64,000 nucleotides of DNA from Torreya grandis (GCA_037957365.1 JARHVA010004905.1:217001-281000); one strand, 5' to 3'; positions 49,525 through 63,489 are shown, counted from the first letter of the stretch. Numbers and translations are program-made. Notes: generated by a model from the letters alone, not told the origin.

Positions 49525-51170
49525 AATTAAGCTGTATGCTAAGTTATAACACCAAAAAATATTTCATGATTTTTAATCATTTTTTATTTCTATAAATATG
49601 CCTCATCTTTTTGTTGCCCTAGTAGGTTAGAAATAAAGGTGGTATCCCTATAATTATAGGAGATAAGTTCACCACTAGGTTTCCTTAAAATCCTTATGCT
49701 AGATGTTTAAGTAACTCTATGAGGAAATTGTCACACTAATTATTATATGAATTAATTATCCTTTATTTTTACAATAATATTTAAGATTTTCTTAAAGTAT
49801 TATGTTTCACCAATTTTATACACACATGTAGCATAGGTCTATTATGCCATGAACATCATATACCATTTTTATGAGTGTTATTTGATAAATTTTTAAAGGC
49901 ATAGGTCATATGCGTACTTACAAATAAAATAAGAAGGAAATGTGGTCTCTATAGAAACACACGAGTGAAAAATTAAAAATCACGTTATAAACTAGTTAAT
50001 GTGATGGAGGATCATTTGCATAGTGTGGGGTATGGTGAAAGTAGAGGCTCACACCATGAAAGGGATAACTAGGGGATACATGCACAACCTTAACTAAGTA
50101 TATGGATAAGTGAGGTCTATGGGGTATGAGGACATGAACAAGTGGATTACGTGTTATACCCATAAACACATGAATGAATAAAAGGTGTAGGCCATGCATA
50201 AAGGAAGCAATGCAAGGATGTTGACACCATGAAGTAATACATATGTATGAAAAATGTTAGTGATAAAAATGGAAATGAAATATAAGGTGACACTATGTAA
50301 TTAACATCAATGGGTGGTATAAACTAGCACTTGTACATCATTTTTAGAACTTTGAATTTTCAAAAAAATTAATGAATTACAAAGCAAAAAGTAAAAAAAA
50401 AAAACATAGGTTACATATAATTGTGAATAAATGGAAGGTTTTATGAAAGTTTGAGGTGATATTTTGATACAAAAGTGAAACAAGGATCACTTACCAATGA
50501 AATTCAATCTTGGGGATTTAAAGATGATTGATTTTAAAAAGAGAAGTGTTTATAGAAGAAATGTATACCATTAGAGTTTGCTAAAGCTTAGATCCAAAGT
50601 AATATTTTAGGTTATGGTGGGATGGATTGACAAAGGGCTTGCATGAAGGAACACATACCTAGATATTACTTAAGAGGATATTAGTTACAATGGTAGTTGA
50701 AAGCATGAAGCATCTATGCACTATTGAATAGAGAGGGGGTGACTCAACCTTTATTAAGGAAATGAGAACAAACCAATTAGATGGAAATAGTGTAAATGAA
50801 TCACTAGATGAGATAGCTAAGATGTAATTTCCTGACTCATGTTTGCATGGTGAGGAATGAACTTCCAAAGTAGACCAATGTAGGTTAAGGACTACAACTA
50901 CTACATGATAAAAAATTAGTTAAACTTGAAAAAAGAATAGATTGTGGAAAATAAATAAGTAGACGTAGATGGAATGATGATGTTTAATGCTAAAATTAAA
51001 ATTACTTTGTAAAAGATAGGGGTGTTTTATTTGTTTGAATTTCCATATTTTTTGAGACTTGGAAAATTAGTAGAGTTTATACTTTTGTGCATGTAAAAGG
51101 ACATAATTTACTTTACAGGGAGTAGAATTAAAATATCACCCCAATACATAAATAAATAGACTATATTACC
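49525..51170. other. No recognisable gene
   Basis: Position of the gypsy 3' untranslated region and LTR. No repeat partner was found. The short ORFs at 49,996-50,199 and 50,659-50,868 (minus) look like chance frames. Confidence 0.45.
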
Positions 51171-51179
51171 CTATACTAG

Positions 51180-54100
51180 AGAAGATATCAAGTAGACATT
51201 GGTGGACACCAAAGATGTCACAAGATTTTCCAAGATATTGAAGTACAAGAAAGATAAATTCACCTTTCTTATTGAGCATTTAAATAATCAATCCACCCAT
51301 GTGGTAGTGCATCTCACTTAACACAAATTTGTGTATGCCTAATTATTTTGAGAACATAAATAAGTAATATCTATACATCACACATATAATAGGTGTTGAA
51401 ATGTGCGATTCAACATTACAAAGTGTATATGTGATCATATAGTTGAAAGCAATAAAAATGCCCACATAATAGTAGACTCATTTAGGTGGAGCATGATCCT
51501 TATTTTTATGGTGATTGATAAAATTAGTGTACTATTTATATATGGTGATAGGGTGGGGTTTCACTCAATGTGGGATAAATATTCAGTGAAGGGTTATAAT
51601 AATCACATGTTCTCTAGTCCTTATAATAAAACTTAAAGGATAAATATGTAAACATGGTATGATAATATGATGAAAACATTTGGTGATGAATGGTTCATTA
51701 CTTACAAAATTATAGAATCATATAACACCTATTCCAAGTTTGTAGTAATAAGGCACCATTCTTTTACAAAAATAAATTTAGAGAGTGGCAACATGTTGGG
51801 CTAGCTCAAGTTACCATATGGGTCATCACACATTATTTTGATATAATTTTTAAAAGAGTACCTAATGCATAACAAAATAAAGTTACTATCATGAAGATTG
51901 ATGAGGAGAAAATATTGCTCAAAGCACTCTACAAGTACCCCACTAATGTGGTGGTGTATGAATACAACAAGTTTGATGATGAATCTACTTTGGTTAACCT
52001 TGTAATTGTGTAAATAGTGGGAAAAGATAAGGATCATCACATTGTCATATAGAATATGCCTTAAATCCCAAAAATCACAAAGGAGAGTGTGGCACATAAA
52101 TAATACTAAGGTAAGTGGAAAAAATGATATAAGAACTGAGCCATTAAAAGATGCTAAGGAAGATAAGGGAGCAAATATCAAAATAAATAAGAATACATTT
52201 GAATGTGTATAACATCCATATAATGTAGTGTTCTCTATTTTTGTAGCATAAAGAACATAAGGTAGGGTAAGCATGACAATTAAGGAAAAGACAAAAGCCA
52301 ATAATTAAGATTATGAGTGCATAAAATCAATACAAAAATTATATGATGAGGACAATATGCCACTCTGAAATTTTAGATATTGACTTACACCTTAGACAAA
52401 TTCACCACCTAGATAACCTACTCTAGTATGGCCTATAATAGATGTAGTGGGACCTTCCAATGTGCCCTTATATATAAAGGATAGTGTCATACCCAACCAC
52501 CTATAAGGGATTCCATGGATACAAAAGTACAAACATCATAGAATCCAAAGGATGATAACCCTATAAGTGCCAACATACATGACTATGGAGATATAAAAGA
52601 CTCCCAAGGGTCATCAATCAAATAAATAACATTGGATGAACATCTTATGAATGATGAGGTGAAAATGATATAAGATGAACTTATTGATAAGATAAGTGGA
52701 TTAGAGTAATAATTGGGATTAGATGGTTTTAAAAGGGTTGGCCATGTGGATGATAAAGAAGGAAGCGACAAGGAATATTTTATAGAAGAAGGGAAAATAG
52801 ATGAATTAACTATAGAATAAATGGACAAGGGTGAACATAAATAAATAAATGATAATTAAGAATCTCACTATAAAGGAATAGAATATGACACACACAAAAA
52901 TAAATCCACATGAATCTAGTTATATTTATTCAAAAATAGATTCGATGAAAAATTTCATGCCAAGTGAAGAAGAGAGTGTCAAAGAATAGGAGAAAACCAT
53001 TAGAGAATGGGTCTAAAAGACCATACATGATGAAGAATTATTCCTATGTAACTTATTACATGAGTAAAGTGCCTTGAGATAAACCAAAAATAATTTTTAA
53101 ATTATATTTATCACCCTTCTGTATGAGCCTTTATTCAAATCATTAACAACTTGTGTGAGGTCAAAAGAGCCATACACCATTGGTGGAGAAATGAAGATCA
53201 TGCACCTAGACCCAACCAAAATGACTAAGCTTCAAGAAATAATGATGATGTATTCAAAAGAGTTGTAGAAAAATTCCATTAACAATGTGAATGAAAGGAA
53301 TAAGAAGAAAAAATTAGAAGAACCTAACAAGAAGTGTTCATTAGAAAATAAAAACTGCCACTCATTGAGTTGAAAACTACTAAAAATTTGTGAAAAAATC
53401 ACTAATGAGAAGCCACATTTAATAGATGGGGTCACCCTAAAAGGAATAGAGGATATTTATTATCTTGTATTTATGGTAGATTGATTGTTGTTGAAGTGAA
53501 AGAGCACCATTTTTAGATAAATGGGACAATAAGAACATGAAAATGTGAAACAATAATTTGATAAACAATTATAGATTTATGAGAAGGTGATAATTGAGCT
53601 CCAGGGGAAGGCAAACCTTATAGATTAGGTATTTAAAAAATTAACTTAAAAACAAAAGTAATAAATACGCACATGCTTGAGGAAGAAGTGAAACAAAGTA
53701 AGATAGAAATAAAAGTGTTACAAACCAAAGATAGGGCTGAGAGGAGTAAAATCTTTAAGGATGCCAAAAATATGGGAGAACAAATTGAATAAAAACATAG
53801 AGAATTTGAGAAAAATTTCAAAGTCCTATAGTATAAACAATTAATGAAGAAATAATGGTGTGTGAGACAAATAATGGGGTTGTATCATAAATTCAAATGG
53901 TAAAAGAAAAGGAGGATAATATCAATCAACTTCTCATGTTGAAATATTTATCCATGGAGATGAATAAGCTACTAATAATTTATGCCACACTTTCAAAGTG
54001 GGTTATATTCCAAAGATTTAGCCAAAAATTTTAGTAGAATTATGTGCAAATAAAGGGTGTCTAGGGATGAATAATAAGGTTATTGTGGGTGAGGTTGGAT

Positions 54101-54480
54101 TTAAATTTTAATAAGTATAAAATTGTGTCTAATTTTTTTAGTAATTGGAGGGTGAAAAATATGCACATATTTTTGATGAGTAGTACACAAAGGAACATGA
54201 TACAAGAAATAGGAAGATTATTTGAGACCAAAATTTTGATAAAATGTAGTAGTGCACCATTAGGGTTAGTAGTGCATGAAGAAGTCATTGTGAAAATGTA
54301 CCAAGAAACTTATGAGTACTTGGATTAGAAGGACCTACCAAGTCTCGACATGCACCAATGGTATACATTTGGTTTGTGTGAAACATGAAACACATTGAAT
54401 AGGAAGGAGGATGTTTGAAACACATATCACAAATTGAGGATCACCAATCAATGGAATTGGCAGAAGGAATGAGTATTTAA
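51180..54480 (+). pseudogene. ORF Y: long degenerate reading frame, unknown product
   Basis: + strand protein-like wording can be followed with frameshifts and with stops at likely Gln codons. Pieces include 'DKFTFLIEHLNNQSTHVVVH' (about 51,255), 'KIDEEKILLKALYKYPTNVV' (about 51,893), a Lys/Glu-rich stretch 'NNVNERNKKKKLEEPNKKC' (about 53,282), 'EKPHLIDGVTLKGIEDIYYL' (about 53,408) and, at the end, 'GLVVHEEVIVKMYQETYEYL' (54,260-54,325). Much of 53,250-53,830 has heptad-like composition, suggesting coiled coil. The open minus-strand frame at 51,801-52,301 is probably a shadow of it. I do not recognise a family; it may be the ORF of another non-autonomous element or more than one unrelated piece. 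Confidence 0.4.
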
Positions 54481-54484
54481 AAAT

Positions 54485-57400
54485 AACTAAATTAAGGAAA
54501 ACCATTACTTGAAAAGGATTTGAGAAAATCTAGTGTAGTATGGTGCAAGTATAGGGTTTAGTTAGTCAATGTTATTTATTATAATGTAATCATTGATTGC
54601 TATATTTATAAATAATTACACACTTTAAGGGGTGTATATTTATTAATTATAACTACAAGGTGGTGGATTACACTTATAAAATCCCACCTTTATGATTAGT
54701 TTAGGTTATTGTTTACATTATTATTGGGTATTTGTTGAACTTATTGTTGGAATTCCTGATATTGTTAATTTTATAAGCATTCCTACCATATAATGTATTG
54801 ATGCCAAGAGTCTAAAATCTTTAATTAATGATTGAAAAAATTATCTAAGTTTTTTTAATACTAAACTATGATTTTTATGGTGGTGATTATCTCATGATTT
54901 TTTGCATAAGTATTATTTAATGTTTAAGATAAAAAATGTTGGCCCACATTGATGTTATTATAAAAGTTAACAAAGTTAAATGGTCCCAGTCATATTTTGT
55001 CACTAACCCAACCATGCCTTGGTAGTATCTCTCTTTGTTCCTTGGGTGAGAATTCAAGTCTACATGTGTGGTATATTGGTGTAGTGAGTATATTTTTAGG
55101 GTAAGCACAGTGGCTTAGACATAATGACTAGCACATAATAAAATACCCCAAAAACATCTTTGTACATTTCTAAAGTATTTCCTCAAGTTCTAAAATGATT
55201 ATTTCTTTCTCATTAATATCTAGTAACTTTGTTTATGCTATATTCTTTGTCTAATGACTTTATTCAAGTAGTAAATGTGGAGGATCGGATGTAATTTTTG
55301 CTTAATAAGGTAACTCTAGTTTGTTTGATACATTGCTGATATTATGCAATACTTAATAAGGGTGTAATAATTAGGTGAAAACTTGTTATATTTATTCTTT
55401 TATTTCAAGTAATTTTTTATATGGCTATAATCACACAAAAACCCAATCACCAACTTCAAAATTTATTTCACTACAATGTTGGTCATCTTGTTGTTTCATG
55501 GATTTTGTGCCATTTACAAGCTCTCTCTAAGACTAGAGAGTACCTCTTATTAGTGTTGAATGTGTTATTTGACTATTTAAACATTTGGTTATACCTTTAA
55601 AGATGAGGTCATGGTACCCATATAGTTTTTAAAATGGCTAAATTTTGGATGAGGTTTGGGAACAAGCGTTATTATACCATTTTGTTAGTGGTAGCCATTA
55701 AACCCATATCTCTTGTTTATTTAATGAAAAATAACAAAGACAACCATCTAATCCATTTTTGAACACCTTAAGTTTCCCATAATATTTGGGATGATATGAT
55801 GAGTTATGAATCAATTGAGTATAAAAACATGAGAATAACCTAGTCCATAAATTATTGGTAAATATAAGATCATAATCACTTCATATTATTTTTGGCATCC
55901 GATGTAACTTATGAATTTTATCTATAAAATTTGTTGCTACTATTTACTCTAATTGTGATTTTATAAAAAATAAGGAATAATCTAGTTCAAATTAAATATA
56001 TCTAAGCATACATGAATGAAAGTAAGAAAGAAGATCTATTTAATAGGGTATGATGGGAAATAATTCTAAGTTCCATAAATGAACTTATACTGAGCAATGT
56101 AAATGAAAAAGGAGTAAAGAATGATCATACCTATTTTTATTATTGATATATGAAACTATAGAATAATTTTGTTGATTATGTATAAAAAATGCATAAAATA
56201 TGGAAACTATGAGATGCTCCTTGATAAACCTATTCACTATGATAGATTAATTTGACTATGTCTAGGTTTGTCCTTCTATGGCTAAGTTTATCCTACTAGG
56301 GTTTCATAGTATAGTTTTTATATCACTTGTGCATTTTTGTCTTCCCATTATGATTGTATATTTGCATTATAGATTTAATTGGCATAAAATAAATAATAGA
56401 ATAATCCCATCCTAAACCTAATTTGACACTACAAAACAAACATATAATTATGGATTTAGGTAACCTCCATAGTAACATTACAAACTATGTAACTCACATG
56501 TGTGGATTCAAACATCCACATAGCTCAATGAGTACATGGATGGAATATATTTAGAGAAGGTTATTTTGAATATCCTATTCCATATAAGTGGTGATGCAAA
56601 TACTTTAATTATAATACCCTCCTTTAGCATAAGAAAATTTTAGAAAGACTAAGGTAGAATGACAATGTTGCAAGTGTATGACATTCAATTAATATTGACT
56701 TGAGTGATGCTTCAATCTAGGCTTAAATATGAATTTGAATTTTATATTGATATTTAAATATGCATTATTCTTAATTCTAGATGATTAAATAACTTGGCTA
56801 GACCTTGTATATATAAGTTAACCTAAGATAATTATGCAAACTACCCAACTTAGAAATGTATAAAATCAATATTAAGGTGCATGATTCACAAAAATAGGTA
56901 GAAGGGACCACACAAACTAAAGGATAAAAATTTATAGAGTGTATGAGGTTTTATGTGATGAGCTTGTATAGTGGATTGGTATTTCCAAGGGATGATTATA
57001 GAACTAAGTTCAAGGCATGACTAGGTAAAAATTTGTAATTATTCTAGATGTATTAACATATACCTTTTTGATAAGTTTTTAGGTGATTTTAGTCTTAATG
57101 GACCAAGTCTATGATTTTTTCTTGGGCCTAGATAGTCCTAGAAATATGCTAAAAGTATAAGTTTTCCAAATAAGGTAAACTGAGAATAAGTCACTAGGAA
57201 TAAGGGTCTTATTCCAAATTTAGGTATGGTTCCCCCACTTTAATATGGGCATGTGAGTGAAATCCATCAGTACATCAAAGTATAAATGTAAATATATGAA
57301 ACACACATCTTCACTTACTTTGGGAAGGATGAAGGTTTTTTGATGTGCACTCGAGTTAGGTATATCTACACCATATGTCAAATTCTATGGGTAGTCAAAT

Positions 57401-58950
57401 GCTCATGATATGTTGCAATTTTTTGAAAAAAATCTAACTTTATTTTTTATTTTGAAAAGAGAGCATATGAATGAATATACCTACTTGGTATTTCCCAAAA
57501 TTCTACACCATAAAAACTTTCAATTGGTATTGAAACATAGCCAATACTCATTTGGAAGTCATAATAACCCAATCCACATCTTGGTCAATAAATCGGATAA
57601 ATTTTCTTAGTTAATTGCCACTTTTCCACTTTAAATATTTTGGTTTTGGAAATTCCATAATATAGGTCCCCCTTTTGAGGTGATGGATGAAGACCTTGTG
57701 CTACAATCAGTCATCTCAAAATAAAATTTTAAATGCATCATATGTTAAAAAAAATTAGTCATAGTATGTTTTAATCCTAAGAACATAAGAACTTGAAAAT
57801 TTTCTGAAGTTTTAATGTTTTGCATTCACTTCATTCTATGAAATTTGAAATATCCATAGTGTTATAATCCTATAAACATATGTAATGGATTTTTTCCACC
57901 TTTGTAATATTTTTATAAGTTTTCATATTTTTAGGTTTAAATTTTCATCTACCTATGCCACATATGATCATGTAAAGTGAAATATATCTTACGAAAGATA
58001 GTATCATATCAACACAAGGCATTATGGTATTGTAGTCATCTAAAATGTCATTTAATGCAATGAATGTCACTTGAGACTACCTTATCCTTGGATTAGCCTT
58101 AGACCTATCTTAAGGTCTCTTTTGATCCTTTTCTAGATTATATGCACATTCAACCCATGCCCAAATATAATAAAATATGAATTTATCCATATCCTAGGCA
58201 TCCCATACCCTTTCTCACATGTACCAACCACCTATATAACAACACGGCCCCTTTGGTCTATAACATAGTGTGATATTGGTAAAGGGGGAAACACTATTAT
58301 ATCTTAGCTATTTATACCCTCAATAGATATATTTACATTCCCTAAAGACTTTTAGGATCAACCTAGAATCATTTCATGTCTTGACAAGCATAAAAAAACT
58401 ATATAAAGACCACTCTCAATCATTCATCCCTTAAATGGCAATTCTCATGAAAAAGTTTAGAAATAGTTGTGAAATATAAGGTCATTGATCCTTATTTACC
58501 CCTATTTATACATAAATCAATCTAAAATATCCTAGAGTTTAGTTTCATTCAGATTCATAATCTCAAGTCACGCTCAAATCATTCAAATTGGCATTCATAC
58601 TCAGGCATAATAGCATCACTCTCACTTGCACTAGTACTTAGATTGGGAGAACTACATTGAGATTGATCCCCTTTCAAGGTATTGGTATTAATTTATTCAT
58701 TTTTAAAATCATTTTAATAAATATTGAGGTCACATCTAGCCTACCATAATAATTCCACTCTTCTTATAATTATGTTTTTCAAAACCCTAGAAAGCATGGA
58801 GGCTTAGGGTTCCATAGTGAAATTATTAAAAGTAAAACACAAACATTGATCCAAGTCTCAATCACATAAGCACAAGATTCCCAAAATAGATTGAATTTTT
58901 CCCCCAAGTTTCAATATTTTATATACATAATATTAATAACATAACACATA
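54485..58950. other. No recognisable gene
   Basis: AT-rich, low-information sequence. No retroelement coding motif, tRNA-like fold or tandem repeat was noticed. The right-hand part may include the 5' LTR of relic C. Confidence 0.45.
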
Positions 58951-58996
58951 AGGTCATTAGTGTAGTACACTATTGTAAAAGAGGGACACACTATTG

Positions 58997-59006
58997 TATA
59001 AATAGG
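58997..59006 (+). promoter_or_regulatory. TATA-like box upstream of relic C gag
   Basis: TATAAATAGG lies 465 bases before the gag ATG at 59,471, a fitting position for the promoter inside a 5' LTR. The nearby word tgtagtacacta (58,969-58,980) recurs at about 63,430, past the polypurine-like tract, as LTR sequence should. Confidence 0.4.
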
Positions 59007-59470
59007 GTTCTAACATCTATTTTTGACTGTTGATAGTCTTCCTTATTCTTACACCACTTTTCAACTTGTCCCCCTTCCATATCAATCATATTTTTAAGAT
59101 CAGTACCTACTTTGTAATTCATTTATATTTTTAAGCTAAGCAAACAAATAAATTATTGCACAAATCAGTGGCTATTGATATTGTAGTATTTTATTCCCCA
59201 ATTTATATACTCATCTCTTTTATCTACGTAGGGTTTTATATAAATTTCCAAAATAGTTAAATTATTTGGTGAAACTAACTTACTTTTAATAACATCCAAT
59301 TCTAGAATTAGATGATCTTAGGGTTTGTATCATTTTATTTTCTATGCTCAATAATTAATTTCAAAATAACATATCTAATTCATTATTTTATTTTTGTAAT
59401 CTTTCATAGATTTAATTTTTTTAAAGGTTAAAAATATACAAATTTTTGTTTTCCTACTTCACAACCTACA

Positions 59471-60480
59471 ATGGAAAATTTTGATAATTGATTTGATGAA
59501 ATTGATAAGAAATAATTGAAAGATTTAATTTATAAACATTCATATATGCAAGAGGAACTTATTTGTATTATTCAATAAGATATCTTGAAGTACACTATGG
59601 GTCAATCCTTTAATTCCAAAAATGCTAATATTATTACACCTACTATTGGGGCAACTCAAAATTTTCAACAACCTATATAACTAGCCAACTCTCACTAGTG
59701 GAAATACCTCCTATGGCTAATACACATCCATACTCTCCATATGTATAATACCTCATGTAAGAGATCCATTCTCTATAGGCCAAGGTGTTAAATATTCAAT
59801 AGGGTGCTACTAGACCATCTCATGTTATCTTATATACACCATCGACACAATATATAGTTGCAACTCCTTTACCATCCATATTTGTGGCACCCAAGCTTAC
59901 TCTGTATGATGGTAAGGGTGACCTATAACATCATCTACATTATTTTCATGCGACATGTTTGGACTACAAGTCTAGTTATTAGATCCTGACTAAGTTGTTC
60001 CTTCGTAGTTTAAATGACTATGCATTAAAATGGTTCTGTGATATACCTAATTAGTACATTACATAATTTAATCCACTCATAGATATGTTTTTGGAGAACT
60101 TTTCAATCATCATTAGTGACAAATTTTTATACTCACAAGTTTCTCAACAAAAATAAAAATCTAATGAGCCAATAGTTGAATATTTCTTGTGATATAAAAC
60201 CATACTAGAAAATATGACTAGCCTCATGGAAAATAGATAACTCCAAGACATATTCAAGAAAATATTATTATCAATATTAAATGAATCTATATTATTCAAA
60301 AGGTTTTCATCATTTATAGATTTATTCCATTTAGTGAAGGAACAATAAGTCAAACTTATATCCATGGGCAAGTTAAAGTACACAGCTAGATCAGATTCAA
60401 TTAATAAGAGTTCAAATGAGCCCCCATACAAGGTTAGGACCAATAAAAAAGTAATGAGAAAAATATGATAGTTAATGCAA
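59471..60480 (+). pseudogene. gag of element C
   Basis: The frame opens MENFDN at 59,471. The capsid-like core is at about 59,890-60,440: 'PKLTLYDGKGDL.HHLHYFH', 'ILTKLFLRSLNDYALKWFCD', then 'QLQDIFKKILLSIL'. 'PKLxxYDGKGDP' followed by 'LF..SL...AL.WF' is the hallmark of the plant retrotransposon gag domain. Stops replace Gln at several points, for example in 'DL.HH'. A basic tail ('KVRTNKKVMRKI') ends it near 60,468. It would form the particle that packages the RNA. Confidence 0.85.
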
Positions 60481-60654
60481 CATCAAAGCTAGGTCTTCAT
60501 CTAGTTTTATCAGTCTCTCCAAGGAGACCTTTTATGAATATTCCTAAATCACCAACGCATGTTACCCAATGACTTTTATAATGCAATGTCATATCTCTCC
60601 CTTCCATAAAAGAGGTTGATATGACTAGGCCTCTTCCAAATAATTATGATTCCA

Positions 60655-60765
60655 ATGTATTTTGTAATTATTATAGGTCCCCTATCCATACTACAAATAG
60701 ATGCATTAGCTTACAACATAAGATCTAAGATGTGATAGAGAATAATATCATTGATGTGAGCGCTC
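60655..60765 (+). pseudogene. Nucleocapsid zinc knuckle of element C
   Basis: The frame reads CNYYRSPIHTTNRC: the spacing C-x2-C-x4-H-x4-C is exact, but the second Cys is Tyr (TAT, one G-to-A step from TGT). 'ISLQHKI.DVIENNIIDV' follows, the usual helix after the knuckle in Tat-like gag proteins. It would have bound element RNA. Confidence 0.75.
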
Positions 60766-60979
60766 CTTAATAAACACCCAAAACACATCCAACTAAAGTA
60801 AAAGTAATGAAAATATTTTTTGATCCATTTATAAAACATACAACTAATGAGACAATAAACACTTTAGAAATTCATTATAATTATCAGGTACATCTACCAC
60901 CAACATCCTTTCACACTCATACAATGGACACACACCCTCTACATAATATAATTGGTGTGTATCATACTACAGTGTCAAC

Positions 60980-61440
60980 TAGGCATCTTATCACTCTCTC
61001 ATAACATGAGATTATTGATGATGACTTAGATTTATATGAATTATTTGTATGAACTTACATTGATCATAATCCTACTCAGAGTGTTATGTTTGATAATGGG
61101 TAAAGCATTAATATGTGTAATAGTAAACTTGTACATCACTTAGGATATTTAGATTAATTATTTCTATAATAAATATAATTATTCATAGCTTCATTGGCCA
61201 TTTCTAAAACTCCATCAGGGAGATCATACTCATATTATAGGTTGGTCCTACACATGTGGCCACCATATTTATAGTGGTACCAAGTTCTAATGCATTTGAT
61301 ATGTTATTAGGTAGGCCTTGGATACAATATCTTTGAGCCATCCCATCCACTATACATAGATGTCATAAATATATACATGCTAATAAATTTGTTACAATTG
61401 AGGCCCTTTTATACGAGTATCCTTTACCTAATCCAAAACT
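60980..61440 (+). pseudogene. Retropepsin-like protease of element C
   Basis: The active site reads 'SVMFDNG.SINMCNSKLVHH' at about 61,080-61,140: Asp-Asn-Gly as in relic A, with a TAA where Gln or Ser would stand. 'HPLHNIIGVY' and 'IIDDDLDLYELFV' upstream parallel 'HPLDGINGTY' and 'IVDDDSNLHSLFI' of relic A. A later 'MLLGRPW'-type word is visible as 'DMLLG.PW' after a frameshift (about 61,297). The domain would mature the gag protein. Confidence 0.7.
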
Positions 61441-63417
61441 AACTACATAATGATCACCAATAATAGTTTCATCCATTACCATACCTTAAATATCATTTGA
61501 GCCATGAATATAGGTGAAGTCTACTTCTAAAACATTACCACCTATACACACTTTCCCATGAAGACCTTTATTAAAGAGACCCCTATGTCAAATACATGTT
61601 ATGGATTATAGAGAGCCTCTTTATACTCCATTCACATGTAGATAATTATTATTGAGTCCACACGATACTCCACATATAACATCCACTCTAGTTATAGTTT
61701 TTTTCACCAGATGGCTCCCCAAGAGCCCCACAATTTAGAGGCTAGTTTAGTCAGTTCCGTAAATTCATGGCTACACTTCACAATTAGCCTCAACTATATG
61801 TTATCATATATATCTAGTTCTTAGATCTTAGACACTACTTTACACACCATGTGTAATCCATTATTCCTTTACTTGATATAGGTCACATTGATAGTGAGTC
61901 TCTCTTGAGACTCATTAGTTAGTATGTTCTCATAGTTTATTTGCACATAGTTTCTCTTATATTCCTCCATGTATATAGTTTCATTTTCATGTTACATGTA
62001 CATATATTTAACTAAATAAACAAAAAAACAATATAATATGTTTAAATATACAATAAACATTAAAATATTTACTCAAAAAATACAAATTTTAGATTGTATG
62101 AATTTTCATGTTTACATTCCTTTGATTTTCCAAGTAATACATATGATGTCTATGCTCTTATAGTTGGTTTTATCATATAAACATGCTTCACTTATTCCAT
62201 TTGAGTGTTCATAGATTATTATAGGATTCAAGTCCTCCACTTAGGTCTAGATTTTCTACTATTTTCCCACTGAGGGCATATACACAAATTCAGCATTGAC
62301 ATATCAGCCCATTGGGGGCATCATTCACAACTTCTAGTTTGCCAGGTTATATCTTTCTATACTTCACATCACAAATTTAGCATTGATTATATATTGATAT
62401 TGATCATCCTATACTACACTAATTGTTTGTTGAGTGCTACTAATATAAAATTAGATTATATATATATTTTATCTTATATGGATTTTTACCACATGATTAT
62501 ACATACTTTAATTTCTAGATTTACCAATTTATATTTGATTATGTTTCTCTACTTCCAAATATACTTGAGGGAAATTGAATATGCCATTTTTATATGGATA
62601 TAAGTCAATTATTCATTATGTGTATGATTTGGACATGTGCCCATGTCATTTTGTGTGCTTCTTAATTATGTATGTGAATATTTGAACATGTCTTTACATG
62701 TGGCTCTAAGCCAACCTTGATTTTATCTATGTGTATGTGGACATTTGAACATCCTCTTATATGTATTTATTTGTCAAACTTAGTGACATATGCCCATGTC
62801 CCTTTTATTGTGTCCCCTTGGCCTACTTTGTGTGCCTCTTATGTTTGTATATATCTTTTTATGTATGCATCATGGAAATAACACTTGTCTCTTACTTTTT
62901 ATATTCACATCCAGTTTTGATGCCATGAGGGACCTCATTCATCTCCCTTTCCTCATTGGGTGCTTTGATGGACATCATGCCCCACCCCTAGGTAGTTTAC
63001 TTAGATTATATTTGAATTTGTTGTTCATTTACATACTTACATTTTTATATCTATCTTGACAACCTTATGAATGATAGATCTAACATACATCATACATTGC
63101 CAAATTATGCTCATATTATTTTACATTTTAATGTCATGTCTACACATTATATTGATTTATCTAACATATATAATATATTTTTGGTTTAACACACATAATG
63201 CATAGTTTTTATTTAGAGGATAGTTATTGTAAAGGTTCAACAGCTCCATTTAAAAGAGGGTTCATTCATATGGGTTTATCACAGAGATCATGGCATCATA
63301 GTTCACTCAAAACACAATTATCATGATGTAGAAATAGATTATAAAGCTCAAAATTAGGAAAATACATTGAAATGTAGTCACATAGATTAGTCTTAGTTTC
63401 TCTTAGAAACAACACTT

Positions 63418-63486
63418 CTAGACAATAATGTAGTACACTACTAGAATCATAGTGTGTTATAGTCCACCCACCATACTATTGTCTAG
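63418..63486. repeat. Inverted repeat CTAGACAATA / TATTGTCTAG
   Basis: Perfect 10-bp arms at 63,418-63,427 and 63,477-63,486 with a 49-base loop. The loop contains the tgtagtacacta word shared with 58,969. It could be part of the element C LTR or a tiny inverted-repeat element. Confidence 0.6.
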
Positions 63487-63489
63487 TAG

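Larger units (their letters stand above)
59471..63260 (+). mobile_element. gag-zinc knuckle-protease element C (Tat-like, no pol)
   Basis: Gag, a zinc knuckle and a protease are readable in order. After the protease comes an A-rich tract (62,015-62,085), two 'cactgagggcat/cattgggggcat' words (62,266-62,321) and a polypurine-like tract (taaaagaggg, 63,251-63,260). No RT or integrase occurs between protease and polypurine tract, which are 1.8 kb apart. Relics A and B share this plan. The 3' LTR probably begins after 63,260 and leaves the window. Confidence 0.7.

Noticed and set aside
51801..52301. 166-aa open frame on the minus strand, hydrophobic
   Set aside because: It is antisense to better protein-like text on the + strand (ORF Y); its hydrophobic make-up is what an AT-rich shadow frame gives.
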